Of a stretch of DNA of 64,000 nucleotides, positions 1 through 12,435 are shown piece by piece; the first letter of the stretch is position 1; every line of letters starts with the position of its first letter. Position numbers and translations under genes: made by a program. This DNA is from Microbotryomycetes sp. JL201 (taxonomy: Eukaryota > Basidiomycota > Microbotryomycetes): contig JAQYUZ010000023.1 in NCBI GenBank assembly GCA_033819885.1, positions 124,001-188,000 of the forward strand, in the 5' to 3' direction. The notes beneath the pieces were generated by a model. It made no database searches and had not been told where the DNA came from. It saw nothing but the letters and a program-made list of their open reading frames with translations.

Positions 1-2619
1 CCATCAGCCAATCGGCAGCGCATCGGTGCACAGGTCTCGACTTGCGTCAACAGAAGGCTTGAGTACCGCTCGGACGGCTTCCGCATGATCATTCATAGAC
101 CTATTGAGAGGCGACCAAACGTGATATAATGAGCTCGTCAAATCCGCATTGCTATGCTGAGACGGGGTCGCAACAGGTCCGACCAAACTCGTCGCAGAGT
201 GATCTTGTGCCACGAGCGCCTCGGACCGAGCGACGAACGCGTCGATAGCTTTACCGGCACCGACAGCAACGCTGCGTACGAGCAAAGGGTCGAACCGAGC
301 TGCGTCGAGTTCGTTGACGACAGCTCTGGACAGGCCAAGTCCTTCGTTTGCGGTCGGGACAGTGGGAGGACGTGATGTGAAAGAAGCTGAAAGCGACGAC
401 GAGATCGAGAAAGATGACGTGACAGCCTCATTCAGCCGGTTCGTCGAACGAGTCAGGTAGAGAGCCTCGAAAGGCTGGATCGCGCGAAGAACAACGACCG
501 TCTCAGGGCTGCAAGACGATGAACATCATTAGTCATCCGACGATCTGAACAAACAAGGGGTATCAACTCGCCTCTGTTGGAGCTGTGTGTATACCGTGTC
601 TGAATGAACCGCAATCCGTGAAAAGAACTCTTGGAACAATCGTAACAGTCGAGTGTAACCTGTGCTGAAGGTCGATTGAACAAACGGTGAGCCTGCTGAA
701 GGCACGGTCAGCAACGCTGCGTGTACATCCCGAAAAACCAGCAGCTCGCCTTTGACCGCCTCTTTCGCAACGGTCTCGAATGAGTGAGACAGCGACGTCC
801 AAAACAGCGAGCTCGGCTTGTTTTCGAGCACAGCCATTGCTTCGTCTAGGAATGTCTGTTGCGTGCTTTGGTCTCGTTTGAGCTTGAGTACCCTTTCAAG
901 GGTGTATGTCTGCATAATATGTCAGCAATTATACGACGGCAGTGTTGAGATCATAAGAGCAAACGAACCTTGATGCAGATAGAGCTCAATTCGGTCATCA
1001 CAGCCTCCAGCCTGCCCCACAGAACATTTGTCCAGGCCGGCATAGTCGCTGTCGTTGGTTCGTTGCGCGTTCGCGATTTGTACACAAACGCAGCCGCTGC
1101 ATTTGTCGGTTCTGCAAGAAGGTTTTTTCCTTTGAGACAAAGTAATGTTACTGTCATTGCTGCTTGCATACCTTTATGGCCGACTTCTCGTGCAATTGAT
1201 GCCATATCGAAAACGGCTTTGACCTTCCTCGTAACGAGGTCGGTCAGAGAATTGACGAGCGCTTCGACCAGCGCCGGCAGCACAGAAAGGTTGTGGGCTG
1301 TTTGCAGGGACGATGCAAGCAGCGAGTTGTTCTACGTCGAACAGATGATGTCAGATCGCTTGCAAAAAGGTGCGCACATGGCCAAGCTCACAAGCTCATC
1401 CAATCCTCGCTGGACCTCGGATTCCATCTCTTCGACTACTCGTCTCCGAGAGAGCTCAATCGTCGGCACATGGGCAGCAACAACGTCAAGCGCTTTGATA
1501 GATTGTGCGCTTTCCGAGTCTGAAAGTTGTCCGTCTTCTGTGGTGGGTTCCACTTCCGACAGCAAAATGTCTTGTTCGGAAAAGATTTCAGCGACACGCG
1601 TTTCACGATGTAGCCCTAATTACTCACCAAGTTCTGCCAGCGTCAGCGCAGCCTCTGCCATTGCTCTGTCCTTCCTATCTCTGATGTTGGATCCTTTGGT
1701 AGGCGTGTCCGTTGTGGTTTTCGAGTGAATGACGCCCTCGATGTCTGCCATCTGCCCCTGCAACCGTCTGGCGAGGACAAAGAACCTTGAAGCTCGTCTG
1801 CCAAGTAATGACGCGCGCCTCAGTCTCGCCAACAATGTCAATGAGCTTTCGAGTGATTGATATGGTACCGTGATCTTTTTGCGCAGGCTGTTTTGGGCGG
1901 ATGGGGAAATCGTAAGCACGCGGTCGGCTTTGATGCGGCACTCAAGCAAGCAAGGACGCTCTTACTTTGTGACGCCTCCTTCCACTTGTGCAAGCTTATC
2001 CCTGACCTCTGCAAGGTCGCTCTCGAGACCTCCCAAGCTGGCCGCTTGCAACAAGAGCGACGAATGGTGCCTTGTGATCTGGGGGACCGTGCAAGGGCAG
2101 TCAGCGGGGAGAGAGGCTCCTTAGTCGGCTAATGCCGTCGTTCACCTCTTGCTTGAGCTGCCTGTTCAAGTCTTCGACCCCAAAGTTGAGTTTCGCGAGT
2201 GCTTGAGAGACGTCGACTGGTCCGCCGTCCGAGCCCCCGGTGCTGAGTCCTTTCAAGAAGCTGGGAGCTGTGGTCCTGTTTGGATTGTGACCGGGGCCGT
2301 CCTGGTCAATTGCGACCGCAGCAAGCGCGTGTGTGGACGCGCCGTTCAAGGTCGTCGTGTTGTTGCTGCTGCTGCCTGACGGCTGCGGACGTGGGTACGG
2401 CTCGTTGTTCACAATTGAATGGACAAACTCGTTTGGGTCAAATGCGTCGTGCAAGAACGTGGCATACTCTGTCGTGCGACGGACGGTCAGACCTCTGTGC
2501 TCGTCCAAACTTGTGATATGTAGTCAGCGCGCACCCGTGTACGGATCATTCTGCTGAGTATCCTGTTGCTGCTGCTGTGGCTGCAATTTGCCATTGCGCG
2601 CCGTGAGCGCTGTCGGCAT
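1..2619 (-). CDS. COG5: COG5, conserved oligomeric Golgi complex subunit 5 (3' part cut by window edge)
   Basis: Subunit of the COG tethering complex that retrieves Golgi vesicles. The N-terminal Cog5 domain is easy to read: an acidic DAFDPNEFV start, then LNFGVEDLNRQLKQEV, after a splice ITRHHSSLLLQAASL, and in the next exon ITVPYQSLESSLTLLARLRR and FFVLARRLQGQM. Downstream exons lie near 1332-1565, 951-1283, 529-915 and 4-285; the last runs off the left edge, so the C-terminus is missing. I start it at the ATG at 2619 (MPTALTARNGKLQPQQQQQ). That frame reaches the conserved exon only if a 33-nt intron at 2510-2542 is removed. The gene is divergent from ClpX. The family call is from recognised sequence; the first exon is inference. 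Confidence 0.9.
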
Positions 2620-2684
2620 TGACCTTGTCGCAGCCAAAGAGCCGAGATTCGTTGGCTTGCAGATCCACGCTCGCAGGCGAGATC
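2620..2684. promoter_or_regulatory. 65-bp shared region between divergent COG5 and ClpX start codons
   Basis: Only 65 bp separate the two proposed ATGs, so both promoters, and probably both 5' UTRs, must overlap here or reach into the opposite gene. The stretch holds an inverted pair GCCAA (2633-2637) and TTGGC (2652-2656). No TATA box is visible. It rests on both start-codon choices being right. Confidence 0.5.
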
Positions 2685-5294
2685 ATGATCACGTGCCGCT
2701 ACACGGCGCCGCTCCTTGGACGCTCGAGTGTTCCGAAAGCTCACACGACACACTTGTGCCGTCCATTGTCGACGACGAGCGATCGACGACGGTCCGCCGC
2801 CACTTCGGCCAGCGGGATCGACCCCGCCATCAATCGAGGACCCCACATTGGCCTCGGAGGATCATCCAGAGACGGCTACGGGAACGTCCATTCAATCAAC
2901 GCCGGGTCGCTAGCTTCCGATCGGGACAGACACGCGCGCAACCCCAGGCAGGCGAGTATTGTCAACCCTGTTCACGTTCACAGCGTCCGCGCCGACGCCT
3001 AACGCTCAAGTCTACAGCTCGTGCAACATCTAGATCAATTCGTCGTCGGCCAAGATAGAGCCAAAAAGGTGTTGGCGGTTGCGTAAGCACCCGCACGACC
3101 TTGTTGGGCCCCACCTCGGGCTGAATCATGGCAATTTGCCACAGCGTTTACAACCACTATGCTAGAATCAGGCAGCATGATCAGATTATGAAAGACAGAG
3201 CTGTCGCCGCTTTATCAGAAGAAGATGCATCGACGCTCGCCGCTCAAGATTCACCCGTGTCTCCGCTAACGCCACCACCAACACTGTCCGCGTCCCCTCA
3301 CGTCGCCCAGCTACAACCGAGAGACCGTTCTCAAGATTGGACAGGCGTAGAATCGAAGCTCAAGCCTTACGACCGAAAGAACGACCTGCCAAAAGTCGCC
3401 GAGACAGACAATGGCACAGAAGCAACGTTCGCGGAGAGAATTGCCACACATGAAGTGCCGCCATCACAAGAGCATAAATCGAATCCAACGCTGTTCAGCC
3501 CCTCGTACTACCCTGCACCAACACCCTCCCCGACTTTGAAACGTCGACCGAGGCCGTCCTCCGCGACAGCGGCGGCTGGATCAACGTCGGCGAGCGAGGT
3601 CGATCCGTTCGACCCTACCTTGTACAACTCTCCCATTCATGATCAGTATTTGGCGAATAACAAACGCGCGTCTAAACGACCTCGCGCGTCATCCTCCCTT
3701 CATTCTTCAACGCCCAACTCGCAGACGTTGGCAGAATCAGAGCTGTTGACAGACTTCGTAGGTCAGGTCACCGGTTCAAGTCTTCCACCACCTGCTCCAT
3801 ATCCGAGGCCTCAATGGGACATTGAAATTGCAGAGAAAAGCAACGTCTTGTTGCTTGGTCCGTCTGGGTCGGGTAAAACGTTGTTGGCGCGGACGCTCGC
3901 TCGCAGCTTGGACGTACCTTTCGTCGGCGTTGAGGCGACAGGCATGACGATGGCCGGATGTGAGTCTCACAGTGAAGGACGTGAAAATTTGCCTGGTGTT
4001 GACCAATTGACGCACTGGAAAAGACGTTGGCGAAGATGTCGAAACGTGCATCCATAGGTTGCTCGTGGCTGCAGATTGGAACGTCGACAAGGCGAACAGG
4101 GGCATCGTCTTTATTGACGAGGTGGACAAACTGGCACGCAGCGTGTCGGCTTCTCATTCAAAGGACGTGTCGGGAGAAGGCGTGCAACAAGCTCTGCTGA
4201 AAATTCTCGAAGGGACGATTGTGAGCGTGCCAGACAAAGACGGACAGGCCAGTCGCAAGACGAGAGCTCCTCGTAAGTACCGCTTCTTTATTTTCAAATC
4301 GAGATGCTCACTAGCAGAATGTTTTAGCCAAAGAGGCTCATCTCGTCGGTAAGCCTCACAGCGGATCAGTCCAGTTAAAGCTCTGATTCAAGGCATTGCA
4401 CGAATAGATACGACGAACATTCTTTTCATCCTTTCTGGCGCGTTTGTGGGACTAGATAAGATCGTGGCCAGAAGGCTAGAAAAAGGCAGTATCGGGTTCA
4501 CAGCTCGGCTGTCCTCTTCGATCGAACTGGACGCAAGTGGTGCTGCATCCTCACCGGAAGGGACTATGTCGGACATGCTGAACAATGTTGAACCATCGGA
4601 TCTGCAACGATTTGGGTTTATACCAGAGTAAGGCGTTTCGTTTCCTGGGGCGTTTTTCAATGTCTGCTCACCTTTCGAATCGCCCCAAGGTTTCTAGGCC
4701 GAGTGCCTGTCGTTGCTTCACTGCAGCAATTGACAAAGTCGGATTTGCTCAAGGTGTTGACCCAGCCGAAGAACGCCTTGATTAAACAGTTTCAGGACTT
4801 GTTTCGACTGTCAGACGTCGATCTGAGGTGTGCAGACGATCTCGTCACTCCCTGCCCGCTGTACTAATACGATTGACGGAATGATTCTCGGGTCAGGTTC
4901 ACGACTTTGGCTTTGACAGAGATTGCGAGCAAAGCCATCTCGAAAGGCACTGGCGCTCGAGGTTTGCGGGCAATTCTCGAGAACGTGTTGCTTGACCCTA
5001 TGTATGACGTGCCGTGAGTAGCTCGAGTGATCCTCTGCATCGAGCGCGTGTCCGTGTTGACTAGGGCGGATGTGTCGCAGACATTCTTCGATCAAGTATG
5101 TTTTGATTGACAAGGACGTCGTGAAGGGTAGCAAACCGGCGTTGTACTACTCCAGAGGTCAGAAGTTTGTGTATGAAAACGACTATGCGGCAGAGCAAGA
5201 GGTTTTTGAACAGGAACAGCAGAAGGTCAAGGCGGTCGAAATCGAGGATGAGGAGGAAAATTTTGAACCGGAACGACGGAGGGCGACTGCATGA
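2685..5294 (+). CDS. MCX1: Mitochondrial ClpX-type AAA+ unfoldase
   Basis: ATP-dependent unfoldase of the mitochondrial matrix, homologous to ClpX. The first exon (2685-2951) encodes an Arg/Ser/Thr-rich, acid-poor N-terminus ([15 protein letters not shown]) as expected of a matrix-targeting presequence. Then come [27 protein letters not shown], Walker A GPSGSGKT near 3870, AGYVGEDVE after a splice at about 3967, Walker [12 protein letters not shown], the ClpX stretch [17 protein letters not shown] and [17 protein letters not shown]. The zinc-binding domain of bacterial ClpX is not seen, as usual in fungi. Between the ATPase N-terminal strand and Walker A lies a poorly conserved insert of roughly 170 residues. 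Intron 2952-3017 begins with GC, and intron 4349-4380 is only 32 nt; both are needed to hold the frame. Confidence 0.93.
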
Positions 5295-5373
5295 GGGACA
5301 CTCTCTCTTGAACCCAATCTGTCCTCCGTCCCAATGCAATCTGTAGCATATCCACCTTGGTGTCTGCCAGCGT

Positions 5374-6480
5374 TCATTCGATTTCGAGCGTCTTAAGCAT
5401 CTCTTGAAGTGCGTAGAACTGCCGCCAGACTTGCCTACATCTGTAACTGCCATCGTCAAAGCGCGCCTCTTCGGAAAGGGTTCCACGATTAAGCTCACCA
5501 AGACGGTGTGTAACCCATCACAGTCAGCAGCGGGACGGTGAAAGCAGCGGTTGCCATCAGGTCCTTGGTCAATATTGAAACGGTGGCACGAACCCCTCGC
5601 AGGCGATTTTGTGCTCGATTCCGCCACTCAACGCAGTCTCCAGACACCTGAAAGTACCAGCAAATTCTTTGCTTCAAAATCTCACAAGCGCAAGATCAGT
5701 GCAAGTCTGACGTGAAACACTGGCGGTGACATGGAACAAGATCGCGCAAAAGGTTTGACACTTTCGTCGTTCGAATGACGCAAAGGCCGATGCCAAGCGA
5801 GGCGCAACATTTGAATGACGAGAAGCGGCACCCCAGAATGACAATGCTGCAGTCGACGACTGTGGTAGTCGGGATCATCAATACAGCCTGGATCGCGATG
5901 GCAACAGGCCAAGGGGCAGCGAAACGGATTTCTGAAACGCGTGACTCTGATACAGCTCGTTAGAATGCGTGCTTGTGGAACTGAGCTGATTGTGTGCTTG
6001 TGAGGGCTGACTGGTCGCGTCGAGATTTGGGTCGGTGTGGCGGCCGTATCAGGCCGGCCGAGGCGGGCATGAGGACCGGCGCGCGCCTGAGCACATTCCC
6101 GTGAGGTACTGTTGTTCGCCTGGGTCCATGTATCGTGAGCGCCTGTATTGCTGCTGTGCCAGATTGCGACCGCCTTCGCCAGCTGTACCGTCATTGCTAT
6201 ATAGACGAGCGAGTATCGAGTTTCGTTGATTTTCGCCTTGGTTTCGATCAGTCCGCCGTACCAGTCGACGATCTCCTCGTTCAGCCAGTCTGATCTCGGT
6301 CGAGGGCTCCTGCTGATCAGCCGACACATGGCATTGTAGCGAGCTGAGTCGCTTTGGCCGCATAGGCGATCGAGAAGTTTGACGGCCTGAGCGTCGTGGT
6401 TATCAGCTTCATGTGAGCGCTCATGAGATTGACAATCTGCGCTGTCTCTGCTCTTCAGGTTTCTGAATTGGACGGTAGTG
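5374..6480 (-). CDS. Unresolved multi-exon gene, probable membrane protein
   Basis: I do not recognise this product. The last two exons are clear: one encoding LTKDLMATAAFTVPLL and GYTPSW, joined across a clean 64-nt intron (5435-5498, GTGAGC...TAG) to QVWRQFYALQEMLKTLEIE and a stop at 5374. Upstream on the same strand are hydrophobic stretches (PVAIAIQAVLMIPTTTVVD around 5850-5910; RYSLVYIAMTVQLAKAVAIW around 6160-6220) that could be membrane helices in further exons, but I could not join them in frame, and the start is unknown. The layout faintly recalls peroxisomal Pex11-type proteins; I would not rely on that. It converges on ClpX, 79 bp away. The stretch 6481-7454 holds no gene I can support. 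Confidence 0.4.
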
Positions 6481-7454
6481 CAAATAGGGTGCGACGAAGA
6501 CACGGCGACATGGACGACACGGGTTGTCAATAGCCGTGTCCAATCTCGGTATTCGAACTGCCTCTGAAGATCGTACACTGTGAGCAGATTCCGCAACAAA
6601 CCATTGCTGCGTCCGCGCTCGCGAGATGCATGCTGTTGCAGAGCAAGCCCCAAGACGGCATGCAGAAATTTTCAGTGGCACGAGAGACAGGGGTTTGACT
6701 GCCGTTCAAGGTGTCAGTTTCACCAAATACCCTAGTATTGTCAAGAAAGTGTGATTGAGTAGGTGGCTGGTGCCGCGAGCGACTTGCAAGCGCGTATGCA
6801 GGCTCTGAAGCGAGCGACGGGGGCGCGGCACGGCGCGGCGGTCCCGCTCGCAGGCACGCTCGTCCTTCTCCCAACGCGGCCCCAATATTGAATGGACGAC
6901 GAACCTGACAGTAGAAACCAACGTTGCATGATCACCCGAGTGTACAACTCTAGGTCAGTCGCCATGTGTCATCCCGGCCCTGCTCATCGTAGTGCAGAAA
7001 CCCGCGCCAGGAAAACGAAAACTGACGCGCACTGGGTCTCGCCGATGCAGCACCGCATCACTGGCAGTTCCAACGTTCCTACAGCGACAGGGGATCGACG
7101 AAGACAGGCCCCCCTAACTGGCCCCACTCTGCCTGCACCCTGATCCGTACGCTCGCCGTCCGCGCCGAGGAGTCCAACATTGCCTCTTGAGCGATTGCGC
7201 CTGTGTACTTCGATTCTCGCTCAGTCAAAACTGTTTGACAACCTGCAACAGATCAACCTGGCTGATCTGTCTAGCTCACGAATGAGCTGCTCACCTGTCC
7301 GACCATAACAAGCCGCGTAGTTGCATTCTCGTGCGTCATTGCGTCGCGCCCGTTGGCCGTCGGCACGTGCCCGCAGTCCTGTTCCTCGAAAAATCCCTCA
7401 AAACATAAAAACCACCTTCATTCTGATCTGACAACAATCAAATTTGACAATACA

Positions 7455-10092
7455 ATGGTCGCCCTCAAAGTCGCCCTACCACACATCAACCTCTCTCGAA
7501 ACAACTCGCCCTCGCGTTCTGCCTCGACACCCCTGACGACGCCGACCTCGAAACAGTCTTCACCGCTGTCATCATCCAGACCAGCGAGCGAAGAAAATCT
7601 CAAGGCGCCCGTCGTGTCCCCCGTCATTGTCGATGAACCCGCTCAGATGGACGACGTCGCGAAACCAGAACCTTCTCGCAGTGGCAGGCCCGGTTTCGGA
7701 GCTTTCGGCGCCGCACTCAGGCGCACGGCCTCTGGCAAAGTTCCAACATTGGGACTCGGCTCATCGACGCCGATCAATGCGCCCTCGCCGACAGCGCCCA
7801 CGCCAGCTCAGATAGGGACTGCCAACACGAAGCCTTTGTCGCGACCGGCGTCGGACACGGTCACGGGACTCGTTCCGCTGCGATCTCATTCGCTCAAGCC
7901 AAAGGTACGCTCGCAGTCGACCGACAGGCGTGCTTTGCCTGCAACGGCCGTGCCGGCCCACGCCACTGGCTCGTTGCAGCAGTCCGCGTCACAGCCGCCT
8001 CTCTCGCGGACAAAGATCAATGGCTCCGGCGCCACGGCCGCCAATGGCCCATCTGGCGGTAAACGCTCGCCACCCATGTCGGCAAGCGGAACCGTCACGC
8101 CTTCGTTCGGCGCAACTCGAGCGCCCGCTTTGCACAATCTCGAAGAGTCGTACGTCGGTAAAGTCAGCCTTAAACTCGGCGAAGCGGTCAACAAGATCTT
8201 TTTGCCGGGAGCACCGACGGATGTCGCTTTCAAAGGTCGACCAGCGCCCAAAATTGTCAAGACGGTCGAGTTTGCCGAGATGATCTCGCAGTGAGTGCTG
8301 CACTGATTGGTCGGAGAGGCTAGCTTGAATTGACTGTGTATGTGGCAGGGAATTGCAAGCTGCATTGCACGACACCTACTTGTTGCGCACTTTGCTCCGA
8401 TCATCCGTATCAAAGTCGCTCTCGCTATTTCTGACAAGACTCACGACGCTCCTGCTACCGACGGAAGCAATGGGTCCGCCACCCATGACCGGCAAGGAGG
8501 CCGATACCATTTCGCCAGCGCTCAGGTTCAACTTGCAAATTGTCCAATGCGCATACCAGGTCAAGCGTGCCCTGCTGCGCGCATCTCATGCCCCCGCGCC
8601 TTCGTTCGTCGGCGACGCACTGCGACCGTGGGCCGAGAAGCTTGGCGAGGTCATGGCAAGAGTCATGAATCCGCTTATTACGAGCATCCGCATCTCCGTA
8701 TCGCTCATCTGTGGCAAGGCCAGACTTGGCGAAAGTGCAGACACCATCTCAGGGTCAAGTATAGCCAGCGGTGCGTCAACGCCGACACTGGGCGTTTCTT
8801 CCAGCCATCATAAACATGGCGGTGTCAGATCGCTCGCGCCTACGATCTCTCGCCCGTCGACACCTCAAGGCCCAGCCTTACAAGGACCGGCGTGGTTGCG
8901 CGAACTGTCTGGAATTCTCGAGGGCACGGCCAAGATGATCTCAAGACTCGACTGTGGCGCGGACGCGGACAAGTGGCTCGTGAGCGTGGCGACCCACACT
9001 GTTTGGAAGGGCATGTTGTCTTTGGCCGCTCGCAAGATGCCAGACAACGAAGAACAGCAAGGCGCAGTTCTCACTTCGTCTCACTCTGGTTCGTCCGCTT
9101 CGACTGGATCGTCAAAACCAGGCTTGTTCAAGTCGACGAAACGCAACGCGTCACCGCCAGGCGGCGGTTCCCCTCCACTGCACGCGGCTCACTTGCCTCA
9201 GTCGACCACGTCATCGACATCGCCGTCGGACGTAGCCTTTGTTCGATTGATCGGCGAGCTCGAGCTGCTTGAGCAGCGACTTCAGCTCTTTATGCACGTT
9301 CTGTCGTCTCAGCCCCGCGTCGATCCGTCGACGCTGCACACGGGTTGTCAAGACGTTTCGAAATGCGGTCTGTGCAAGACGGGTCGTCAATTCGACGCAG
9401 AAAGCTCTGATGATGAAGACGTTGAAGAGATTGCTCAAGCTGGAGGTTTGGCGCAGTACGCCATGAGAGAGGCGATGCAAGCTTTGTCGGCCATGATCAT
9501 CGTTGTGAGGGCGAGCAGGCAGGTTGACGTTTTGAGGGAAGCGATCCTGTTGGACGGCTTTGCGGGAGAGGGCCAGGCGAGAACGACGGACGACAAGCCA
9601 TCTGAGTTGACGCCTTTGACTCCGATGGCGCTCATCAATGGGACTGCGCCTGCCGTCAACGACACTGCTGGCGGATCGAATGCAGTTCCCAACAAAACTC
9701 TCGACGCGCCCGTCTTTGTCTGTCCGACTCTGGCCCGAGCTCTCGCCGAGGTGCCTGTTCTGATTCTTCTCCACTTGCTCGCCTCTCGATTGCCCACGTC
9801 CATCCCTTTCAAGTTGCCTCACGAGTTGTGGAACATTGATTGGCGATCTTACGAAAAAGAACTGCGGACGTTCCAAGCTGGGGAAGAATGGACTCCAGAA
9901 GTTGCGTGGGAGATGGCGACTCAAGTCAACAACGTGTTTGAGGCGATCAAGACTGACGACAAGCTGAAGCTGAACGAAAAAGAATTGGCGAGAATCGAAT
10001 GTCTCAAAATTGCGATCGAGAAACAAGCTGGGATAGACGTAGAAAGCGTTGGACTTGGTGGAGGCAGTGGAGTGCAAAAAGTTGGGAATTAG
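7455..10092 (+). CDS. Conserved hypothetical protein, Ser/Thr/Pro-rich N-terminus with helical C-terminal region
   Basis: Two exons, 7455-8290 and 8349-10092, joined by a 58-nt GTGAGT...CAG intron whose removal gives CAG-GAA-TTG (Q-E-L) in frame; about 859 residues. The first roughly 220 residues are low-complexity and rich in Ser, Thr, Pro and Ala. A compact region starts at about residue 230 (LEESYVGKVSLKLGEAVNK), spans the splice (KTVEFAEMISQELQAALHD) and continues as amphipathic helices to the end, with four closely spaced cysteines or histidines near HTGCQDVSKCGLCKTGRQF and a conserved-looking PFKLPHELWNIDWRSYEKEL. I know of no function. Weak resemblance to proteins annotated as hypothetical in other basidiomycetes is a recollection, not a search. 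The start is the first ATG of the open frame in the expected context. Confidence 0.8.
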
Positions 10093-10387
10093 ATTTTGAT
10101 TGACTGTTTTGTACAGCAGAGGATCTGCCTGATGTTTACTTAGTTGTGGTTCACCACGTACTCCAAAGACTTTGACTTTTTTCTTTGAAACGAACTCGCT
10201 TTTTCGTTTGTACATGTATGTCAGATAATTGGATTGTGCAACGTTCTCGGTGAGCGCGATGTATTAATAAGAATTTAATGCACATAGACCAGTACTGCAT
10301 ACTGCACTATGAGAAAAATGCCCTCGAGCTTGGACCAGCCAACCTGCTCGAGATGAACCTGTCCACGGAGGAAAGCTGTAGTTGGTC

Positions 10388-11623
10388 TCAATATATCTTT
10401 CTCATCGTCTCGTAACCCCCGCTTAAAGCCTGTCGATCTTGCTCAGAGCTGGCACTCATATTGATGAATCTGACACCTCCTTGTGGCGGTGGTGTTTGAT
10501 GTCTGCTGTTGCCGGTCGTTCTTGGCGAATGATGTCGACGTTGGTCATGAAATGAGGTTGCTGAGTAAGGAATAGTCGGAGAATGTTGTGCAGAATGACT
10601 CCTTGACTGCTTGTGATGAGAAGGCGGGGGACTCGAGTGTAAAGAACGATGCGACCGCAGACTCGAATGACCGTGGCGGTCACGATGACTACTGACAGAC
10701 TTTGATCGTACGAGACAATCACTCGATTGACTTCGTCTCGGATTGTCGGAATAATAGTCCGGTTGTGACAACGAGTTTGAGGTCCGTAGCACGCTCGGTG
10801 TTTGATCAGTATCGTTTTTGCGAGGTCGACGAGGCGCGGGTGGTCTGCTCGTGAAACCTAGTCCGATCAAATCGGTATTGGCGTACGTCTTGAGGGCTTC
10901 GGGCGTTGGTTTTTGTAGTGGCAAAGGCAGGTCCGGGGGTGGCGGGCGCGCCCCGGCCTTCGGGCTGTTGAAAGCAGAGAAAGAGCTCGGCAAGGGCGAA
11001 AGTTGCTGTATTGTTGCAGGTGGTGAAGGGTACTGAGCAGGAGACGCCATTACAGGCTGCGTTTGAAGCCAGGCATCTTGGCACGAAGCCCGAGGCGGCG
11101 TCGGATCGAGGAATGGCGAGCCAACCTGAGGCGAATAATGTTGGTAGGAGGGATATTGAAAGTTCGGCAACATCGCATTACTCTAAGAAAGACCATGTCA
11201 AGCATTTGCTCAAAGGGGCAAAGGTGTGAAAACACTTACGAGTTCGGGTGACGCAAACTCGTTTCCTGCATCACCTTTAGCACTGCACGACGAGAAGGCA
11301 GAATCTGGCCACTCGACTCCACCGAGTGAGAGATCAGGCGAGGTTGGGAATGACGAGTAAGACATGCTCGGTGATGCCATGTATGCTTCAGCTTCGGCCC
11401 GGGAGACGGCCGCCTCTGATGCTCGAAGGGCTTCTAGAATCATTTGATCGTAGCCGACACTCGAGGGGGCATTGGTGTCGTACATCCATAGCGACGAGCT
11501 GTCGGGACAAGAGCGCGCTATGTTGTTCAGAGAACCATGATCGAGTGGCGCCACGTTCAGATGAGCTTGTTCGAACGGGGCAAAGTCGTTCTCGCCCTCG
11601 TGTCCTTTAGAGCTTCCAAACAT
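10388..11623 (-). CDS. Low-complexity protein A with C-terminal F-[IV]-N-x-S...DR motif
   Basis: Exons 11623-11240 and 11182-10388, intron of 57 nt (GTAAGT...TTAG) joining FASPEL to SNAMLPNFQ; 392 residues. The protein is rich in Ser, Pro, His and Gln, with a basic His/Arg/Ser tract (residues about 260-350), and ends with GVRFINMSASSEQDRQALSG. The same ending pattern closes the next gene on the same strand (12436-13818), so the two are probably old tandem paralogues. I recognise no enzyme or DNA-binding domain. Composition suggests a regulatory or scaffold protein, which is inference only. It converges on the hypothetical gene ending at 10092; the 295 bp between them contain nothing I can name. 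Confidence 0.75.
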
Positions 11624-12036
11624 GCGAGAAGGTTTGAGCTGACAGTCGCTCGTCGGAAGCGTGCTTGCGAACGATATGCACAGTATAGGACAAGTCTTGG
11701 TCAAAGCAAGCGAGGGAACGAGAGGGACGAGTCCGTCGCGAAAGATTGCACATGACAATTCGACGCGAGCGTGTGAAGTGCGGCGTGGACGACGGCGACA
11801 ATATGCCTCGCAGCATCATCGGCAAAATAAAAGTCGACCGCGGTCCCGAGATAGGTCCCTCACGAGGCAAAAGTTCCGTAGCGATATCCGCAAAGAGAAG
11901 GTCGTACTTGTGCCACGAGCGCCAGAGAAGACGTCATAGGCATCTCGGAGACCGTGGAAACTGCATGTCGGACTCGAGATCGTCGTACATGCAGGCGCAA
12001 GTAATTTTCGATCGTACTTTTTTGTTAATGAAAATG

Positions 12037-12070
12037 CAGGCACAGGCACGCGCACACGCGCACGCGCACG
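12037..12070. repeat. Short CACGCG-type simple repeat
   Basis: An imperfect run of CACGCG and CAGG/CACGCG units in the 812-bp gap between proteins A and B, upstream of A. It could form alternating purine-pyrimidine DNA. Nothing else in the gap (11624-12435) looks like a gene. Confidence 0.6.
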
Positions 12071-12435
12071 AACACGACAGACAGGCGAGGCGTGCACAGC
12101 CCTCAGTCTTGTATCTCGGGGCTCTGAGCTTTTTCCGTGGATAGTTGTATGACGTGGGGCATGATGAGCTTGAAAATCCTGAGCAAATGCGGCTTTTGCT
12201 TTCCCGGAACGGCCCCGGAGTTTCTGTGGCGCTCGCCGCGAGGGCTCGCTCTTGGCACTCGTCCTTCGCGGAGTGAACAGAGAGTCTAGAATGGGAGAAA
12301 GCAGGGTATCGACTGCAGGTGCGGGGCTACTATGGCTACATGAATCTGATCACTACAAGGAAAAACCTTGAAACCTTGACGAACTCCCGAAAATCTCGGC
12401 CCCGACACACCCTCGACGACCCGACCAGACACAGC

